A stretch of DNA of 64,000 nt from Nonomuraea fuscirosea (lineage in GTDB: Bacteria; Actinomycetota; Actinomycetes; Streptosporangiales; Streptosporangiaceae), in NCBI RefSeq assembly GCF_003001935.1, contig NZ_PVNG01000014.1:62001-126000 (forward strand), given 5' to 3'. Both the position numbers and the translations under genes were made by a program. Each line of letters opens with the position of its first letter. Position 1 is the stretch's first letter. Below, piece by piece: positions 59,680 through 64,000 of this stretch. The notes under the pieces were generated by a model. The model saw only the letters and a program-made list of their open reading frames with translations, was not told the origin of the DNA and ran no database searches.

Positions 59680-60336
59680 ATGGTGATCAGAACCGCGGGT
59701 CGGCGGAGGAGGCCGGAGTTGCCGTACGACGGAGATCACCCTGTCGAGCCGGCCCCGGCCTGGACGGACGACCTCGACGCCCTGCGCGCGATGGCCGCGC
59801 TGCTGGCCGCGGAGCTGCGCTGCTCCCCCGCCGATCTGGACGCGAACCGGGACGGCCGGCTGGCCCCCGGGCAGCGGCGCCGGCTGATCCGCCGCCTCGC
59901 CCTGCACGTGGCGGGGCTGGCCCTGGGCGGCGTGGTGGTGCTGGTGCTGCTCGTCGTCCCCCTGCTGGTCTCACTGATCAACGTGGTGATCGGAGCGCCT
60001 CGCACCGGCGACAGCCTGTTCGTCCTCGTCTTCTTCGGCCCGTTCACCGTGCTCCTTCTCATGGGCATGGTCGTGGGCCTGACCCACAGCCAGGCGCGTG
60101 ACCTGCTCGGCGTGCTGCGCGCTCCGGCCCCCGTGCGGCGGGTGGTGGGAGAGGTACTGGACGGCGACGGCGGCGGCCGGGAGGTGCGGCTCGGCACCTT
60201 GACCTCCGCGTTGACGGCGAGGGTGGACGCGGCCCTGCTGGCGCCGGGCCGGTACGCGGCCTACCACGTCGGGTCTCCCTACGACTCGCCCATCCTGCTG
60301 TCGGCCGAGTTGCTCGCGGCCGAGACACCCGGCTGA
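59680..60336 (+). CDS. Two-pass membrane protein with EF-hand-like loop
   Basis: 218 residues from ATG 59680; TTG 59719 with GGAGG upstream would shorten it by 13. After DDLDALRAMAALLAAELRCSPAD comes DANRDGRLAPGQ, a 12-residue loop with Asp1, Asn3, Asp5, Gly6 and Leu8 as in calcium-binding EF-hands but Gln instead of Glu at position 12. Two membrane segments follow (VAGLALGGVVVLVLLVVPLL and VLVFFGPFTVLLLMGMVVG), then a soluble domain of about 85 residues. Family unknown to me. Confidence 0.7.
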   Translation: MVIRTAGRRRRPELPYDGDHPVEPAPAWTDDLDALRAMAALLAAELRCSPADLDANRDGRLAPGQRRRLIRRLALHVAGLALGGVVVLVLLVVPLLVSLINVVIGAPRTGDSLFVLVFFGPFTVLLLMGMVVGLTHSQARDLLGVLRAPAPVRRVVGEVLDGDGGGREVRLGTLTSALTARVDAALLAPGRYAAYHVGSPYDSPILLSAELLAAETPG

Positions 60337-60376
60337 GCCGCCCGATACTCACCGCCACATTCCGGCAGGCGACGCG

Positions 60377-60540
60377 ATGACCGCCGCCTCCAGCGTCTCC
60401 GCCGGCCGGCGGAAGACGATCGGGCTGATCGCCGTCGAGGTGGCGGGCCCGCTCGCCGTCTTCTACGGGCTGCGCGGCGCCGGCGCCGGCCAGTTGCCCG
60501 CGCTGCTGGCGGCCGCCACCTGCGCAGACACGGCCTCGGC
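60377..60540 (+). pseudogene. N-terminal remnant of a VC0807-like membrane protein
   Basis: ATG at 60377 begins a frame with GLIAVEVAGPLAVFYGLRGAGAGQLPALLAAA, which looks like the first membrane segment of VC0807-family proteins. After about 55 residues the text becomes non-membrane and low complexity, so the remainder of the gene (normally about 200 residues) is lost. Confidence 0.4.
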
Positions 60541-60620
60541 CGGCGCGGCGCCGAGATCTACCGCCTCTCCGACGAAGCACGCCCACGACGAGACCGACAT
60601 CCGACCCGATACCCCCGCCC

Positions 60621-61238
60621 ATGACCGGGATCGGCCGCCGGGCCGGGCCCGTCGCGCTCGTCACGGGTGGGGGTGGTGGCATCGGCTCCGCCGTGGCCCG
60701 GCGGCTGGCACGCTCGGGTGTCCGGGTCACCGTCGCCGGCCTCGACGCCGTCCGGGGCGGGGCCGTCGCCGACGAGATCGGCGGTCTGTTCGTCCGGCTG
60801 GACGTCACGCGGCCCGAGGAGAATCACGCCGCCGTCGCCGAGACGATCTCCGCCTACGGCCGGCTGGACGTCGCCGTGCTCAACGCCGGCGGCCCCGGGA
60901 GCTGCGGCCGGCACGACTTCACCGCCGAACGTTACCGCGCGACCATGGCCGTCGACCTCGACGGCGCCGTCTACGGGCTCCAGGCCTGCCTGCCGGCGTT
61001 CCGCGCGCAGGCGTCGGGCTCCGTCGTCGTGGTCTCCAGCATCGCCGGGCTCAGCCCCTCCCCCGACGTCTTCTACTCCGCCGCCAAGCACGCGCTGATC
61101 GGACTGGTCCGCTCATCGGCCCTGGTGCCGGCCGCCGACGGCATCCGCGTCAACGCCCTGTGCCCCGGCCTGGTGGACACGCCGATCCTCGCCCTGGTCG
61201 AGCCGCCCCACGTCGCCCTCGCCACCACGGAACGGTGA
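60621..61238 (+). CDS. Short-chain dehydrogenase, apparently C-terminally truncated
   Basis: A 205-residue SDR with cofactor loop TGGGGGIGSA, VLNAGG, catalytic Ser in VVSSIAG and Tyr-Lys in YSAAK, and RVNALCPGLVDTPIL. Typical members have about 250 residues; here the protein ends shortly after the PGLVDTP strand, missing the helix pair and final strand that complete the dimer interface. It may be inactive or a recent truncation. ATG 60621 overlaps debris of the VC0807-like remnant; no strong ribosome-binding site. Confidence 0.75.
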   Translation: MTGIGRRAGPVALVTGGGGGIGSAVARRLARSGVRVTVAGLDAVRGGAVADEIGGLFVRLDVTRPEENHAAVAETISAYGRLDVAVLNAGGPGSCGRHDFTAERYRATMAVDLDGAVYGLQACLPAFRAQASGSVVVVSSIAGLSPSPDVFYSAAKHALIGLVRSSALVPAADGIRVNALCPGLVDTPILALVEPPHVALATTER

Positions 61239-61365
61239 GTCGGTGTGGTGGTGGACAAGGACTCCAGGTTGCCTGCCGTAGACGTGCGCGTACCCGCCGG
61301 CGGTGTGCGGAGCGGGCAGGATCGAGATCACCGCGCGGCTGACGGCCGGAGGCGTCGAGGCCGTC

Positions 61366-62316
61366 TCAGGTGCCGTATCGCTCGATGAGCGCGTTGCCGA
61401 TCAGGGTGAGGTGGTCCCGCACACCGGGTGGGCCGGTCACTTCGAGCCATTCGACGAGCCCGGCGAGCTCGCCCGCGAGCGCGTACTCGTTGTAGCCGCG
61501 GATCACGACCTCGATGCGGCCGTCGACCGTGGAACCGCCCACCTCGAGCCGGTCCCCGAGCGACATCCGGAGCTTGCCGACCCCTTCGGGAGTGCACACG
61601 GCCCGGGCTTCGAGGGGTGTTCGCATGCGGTCGACTCTGTCGGCGATCTCCCTCCAGCTCTCAGCGAGGTTGAACCCGTCGGGTCGGTGCACGGGATCGC
61701 CGGTCGGCTCGACGGATGACACGCGGTCGATCCGGAACGTCCGTCGGCCGGCGTCAGTGTGAGTGACGAGGTACCACGTCGATCCTTTGGCGACGATGCC
61801 CAGCGGATGGACGGTTCGCTCGGTTTCGGCGCCTTCGCGGTCGACGTAGCCGAGCCGCACCTGGACGCCGCGGATCACCGCGTCCTGGAGTTCGTCGAGG
61901 CGGCGAGGCGGCCGGTGCTCGACCCGGCTCGACCCCCATCGTTGCGGGTCCATGACCAACGACGACGCCGCCGCCTCGGCCTGCACCCGGAAGGGTTCCG
62001 GCAGGGCATGGACGAGTTTGCGCAGCGCCGCTTTCACGGCCGGCGTCGCCACCGAGGCCTGGCCGGCGACCAGGAACAGGGCGCGGGCCTCACTCGCGGT
62101 CAATCCGGACAGGTCGGTGCGGGCGCCGCCCACGAGGCGCCAGCCGCCGCTTCGGCCCTGTATGGAGTACACGGGCACCCCGGCCATGGCCAGGGCGTCG
62201 AGATCGCGGCGGGCGGTGCGCTCGGAGACCTCCAGCTCCCGGGCGACCTCTGCCGCTGTCACCTGCTCGCGCCGTTGCAGCATGAGGAGGATGGCCACCA
62301 GCCGGTCCGTTCGCAC
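61366..62316 (-). CDS. YafY-type HTH-WYL transcriptional regulator
   Basis: A 316-residue regulator. The N-terminal HTH is RREQVTAAEVARELEVSERTARRDLDAL. The WYL domain contains STWYLVTHTDAGRRTFRIDRVSSVE, and a C-terminal WCX-type extension ends the protein. WYL domains bind small ligands or nucleic acid ends. GTG 62316 is taken as start. It is divergent from the epoxide hydrolase gene with about 170 bases between, so it probably controls that gene. Confidence 0.92.
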   Translation of the reverse strand: MRTDRLVAILLMLQRREQVTAAEVARELEVSERTARRDLDALAMAGVPVYSIQGRSGGWRLVGGARTDLSGLTASEARALFLVAGQASVATPAVKAALRKLVHALPEPFRVQAEAAASSLVMDPQRWGSSRVEHRPPRRLDELQDAVIRGVQVRLGYVDREGAETERTVHPLGIVAKGSTWYLVTHTDAGRRTFRIDRVSSVEPTGDPVHRPDGFNLAESWREIADRVDRMRTPLEARAVCTPEGVGKLRMSLGDRLEVGGSTVDGRIEVVIRGYNEYALAGELAGLVEWLEVTGPPGVRDHLTLIGNALIERYGT

Positions 62317-62487
62317 GCCGCCAACACTTCCACAGAAAACCGGTCATGAGGTGACCGGTTTCGGTGGGCAAGATGGCGACCTGATCTCACCGACGAGGTC
62401 GACCGCGAGCGGACACCAAGGGTGCGCCGACGTTTTCTTCGGGACCTTCGTCGCCCGATCGCCCCGAAAAGACAGAGAGGAAACGCG

Positions 62488-63432
62488 ATGCTCAATCCCA
62501 CCGATTTTCCCGAGCCCACTCTTGTTCCGGTCAACGGTGTGGAACTCGAAGTCTTCGAAGCGGGCCGGGAAAACGCGGGAAAACCCATCGTGCTCTGCCA
62601 CGGCTGGCCGGAGCACGCCTTCTCCTGGCGCCACCAGATGCCCGCCCTCGCCGCGGCCGGCTACCACGTCATCGCACCGAACCAGCGGGGTTACGGCAAC
62701 TCGTCCCGCCCGGCCGAAGTGACGGACTATGACATCGAACACCTGTCAGGTGACCTCGTCGCGCTCCTCGACCACTATGGATACGAAGACGCCACCTTCG
62801 TCGGCCATGACTGGGGTGCGTTCGTCGTCTGGGGACTGACCTTGCTGCACCCCGGCCGGGTGAACAAGGTGATCAACCTGAGCCTGCCCTACCAGGCGCG
62901 CGGAGAGAAGCCGTGGGTCGAGTTCATGGAAGAGATGTTCGGCGGCGACTTCTACTTCGTCCACTTCAATCGGCAGCCGGGCGTCGCGGACGCCGTGTTC
63001 GACGACCACACCTTCCAGTTTCTCCGCAACCTGTACCGGAAGAACGAGCCCCCGGGAAAGCCTCGGCCGGGCATGGCGCTGATCGATCTCGCCAGAGCGG
63101 AAACACCACTCGGTGAGCCCGTCATGAGCGACGGCGAACTGGCCGTCCTCGTCTCCGCCTTCGAATCATCGGGATTCACGGGCGGCATCAACTGGTACCG
63201 GAACCTCGACCGCAACTGGCACCTGCTGGCGGACGTGGACCCGATCATCCGGCAGCCCGCCCTCATGATCTATGGCGACAGGGATGTGATCGCACGGGGT
63301 GAGAACCTGGCGGAGTTCGTCCCCGGCGTGGAGGTGATCAGCTTTGACTGCGGTCACTGGATCCAGCAGGAGAAGCCGGAGGAGACGAACCGGGCGATGG
63401 TGAAGTGGCTGGAACAGCAGGATGCCGCCTGA
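62488..63432 (+). CDS. Alpha/beta hydrolase, epoxide hydrolase type
   Basis: A 314-residue enzyme. Oxyanion motif HGWP (38-41) and nucleophile Asp108 in VGHDWGAFVVWG mark epoxide hydrolases rather than esterases; the general base is His290 in DCGHWIQQEKPEE. The lid region has INWYRNLDRNW, whose Tyr may help open the epoxide. ATG 62488 is preceded by AGAGAGGAAA. Likely detoxifies or assimilates epoxides. Controlled perhaps by the divergent WYL regulator. Confidence 0.92.
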   Translation: MLNPTDFPEPTLVPVNGVELEVFEAGRENAGKPIVLCHGWPEHAFSWRHQMPALAAAGYHVIAPNQRGYGNSSRPAEVTDYDIEHLSGDLVALLDHYGYEDATFVGHDWGAFVVWGLTLLHPGRVNKVINLSLPYQARGEKPWVEFMEEMFGGDFYFVHFNRQPGVADAVFDDHTFQFLRNLYRKNEPPGKPRPGMALIDLARAETPLGEPVMSDGELAVLVSAFESSGFTGGINWYRNLDRNWHLLADVDPIIRQPALMIYGDRDVIARGENLAEFVPGVEVISFDCGHWIQQEKPEETNRAMVKWLEQQDAA

Positions 63433-63443
63433 GCGCGATACGA

Positions 63444-63488
63444 CCGGCCGGCATCCGGGAAGTGGCCGTTCCGCTCGGCGCCGGCCGG
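63444..63488. terminator. Hairpin between convergent hydrolase and DUF488 genes
   Basis: CCGGCCGGC at 63444-63452 pairs with GCCGGCCGG at 63480-63488. An inner CGGGAA/TTCCG pairing shortens the loop. It fits a shared terminator of the two convergent genes. Confidence 0.6.
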
Positions 63489-63494
63489 CCACGA

Positions 63495-63866
63495 TCAGCC
63501 CCCGTCGCCCCGAAGCAGTTCGGCGAGCACGGCCGCTTCGCTGATCTCCGCCTGCTTGGTGGCGGTGAGCAGGGTCAGCGCGCCGCCCTCCGCGAGCTCG
63601 CGCAGGTGCGCCAGGGCGGCCGCCCGTTCCGGCTCGGTGAGCTCCTCGCGGTAGCGGCGGCCGAACTCGGCGAACAGGTCGGGGTCGTGGTGGTACCAGG
63701 TACGCAGCTCCGTCGAGGGGGCGATCTCCTTGCACCACTCGTCGAGGTGCGCCCTCTCCTTGGTCATCCCGCGCGGCCAGATCCGGTCCACCAGCACCCT
63801 GGTGCCGTCGTCGCCGGCCGGCTCCTCGTAGACCCGGCGCACCTGCACCCTGTCGTCACCCGCCAT
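63495..63866 (-). CDS. DUF488 family protein
   Basis: A 123-residue protein. VRRVYEEP then RVLVDRIWPRGMTKERAHLDEWCKEIAPSTELRTWYHHDP is the family core, and LTLLTATKQAEISEAAVL follows. The function is not established, although a WPRG-type motif is conserved throughout. ATG 63866 follows AAGGGG. It is convergent with the epoxide hydrolase. The last 134 bases of the window show nothing recognisable. Confidence 0.9.
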   Translation of the reverse strand: MAGDDRVQVRRVYEEPAGDDGTRVLVDRIWPRGMTKERAHLDEWCKEIAPSTELRTWYHHDPDLFAEFGRRYREELTEPERAAALAHLRELAEGGALTLLTATKQAEISEAAVLAELLRGDGG

Positions 63867-64000
63867 GATGTGCCCCTTCCCGCCGGGGCGTGCCCGCCGC
63901 TGTCCCTCTCATGGCATCGACGCTACGCCGGTGGACGTCAAGCCGGGTTCAGGGACTCCTCCACGGCGGTGCAGCCCCTGACAAGCGGGTCACCGTACCC

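Noticed and set aside
61239..61365. Short minus-strand frame reading ISILPAPHTAGGYAHVYGRQ
   Set aside because: It looks somewhat protein-like but I recognise no family, and it has no supported start or complete domain.

Overview
The window is high-GC DNA with strong third-position GC bias, frequent GTG starts, ATGA/GTGA-coupled operons, LacI-type regulators, an AfsR-like NB-ARC regulator and STAND/WD40 proteins. This fits a large-genome mycelial actinobacterium. Streptosporangiales such as Nonomuraea is my guess from gene style only. I saw no tRNA, rRNA, CRISPR array, insertion sequence or phage genes.

Layout. (1) 1-6377: a plus-strand operon for a ribose-type ABC importer (binding protein cut by the window edge, ATPase, two permeases), then a PfkB sugar/nucleoside kinase and an ADP-ribosylglycohydrolase-family enzyme. 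(2) 6364-12397: a minus-strand oligosaccharide importer operon ending in a GH5 glycosidase, divergent from a LacI regulator. (3) 12472-31896: a carbohydrate utilisation island with GH3 and six-hairpin glycosidases, two NAD-dependent epimerase-fold enzymes, Gfo/Idh/MocA and aldo/keto oxidoreductases, an enolase-superfamily sugar-acid dehydratase, an RraA-type aldolase, an Opp/Dpp-type importer with a fused permease-ATPase, a second LacI regulator, an SDR aldose dehydrogenase and a zinc alcohol dehydrogenase. Together these could import plant oligosaccharides, cleave them, oxidise the free sugars and split the dehydrated acids. Copies of an AGTTTCGA-type motif lie in front of most of these transcription units, suggesting one regulon. 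(4) 32031-36336: NCS1 permease, hydantoinase A, DUF917 protein and a divergent cold-shock-like protein. (5) 36349-44203: a CYP152 P450, an M50/CBS protease, a rifamycin phosphotransferase homologue, a small membrane protein and an AAA ATPase with a nuclease-like C-terminus. (6) 44618-46728: a secreted pectate lyase behind a promoter with a perfect palindromic operator, and a small secreted protein. (7) 46767-55428: three minus-strand proteins (TPR; HTH-STAND-WD40; HTH-NB-ARC-TPR) resembling signalling or conflict NTPases. (8) 55699-63866: a 32-residue membrane peptide, a K+/H+ antiporter with its divergent regulatory subunit, a LysR regulator, a membrane protein with an EF-hand-like loop, a short SDR next to a gene remnant, a WYL regulator divergent from an epoxide hydrolase, and a DUF488 protein.

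The most notable points are the shared operator network of region 3, the kinase/ADP-ribosylglycohydrolase importer of region 1, the duplicated translation-start junction at 25984-26054, and the STAND cluster with a nearby amyloid-motif-like remnant at 56020-56085. All family assignments come from reading motifs; no database search was run.
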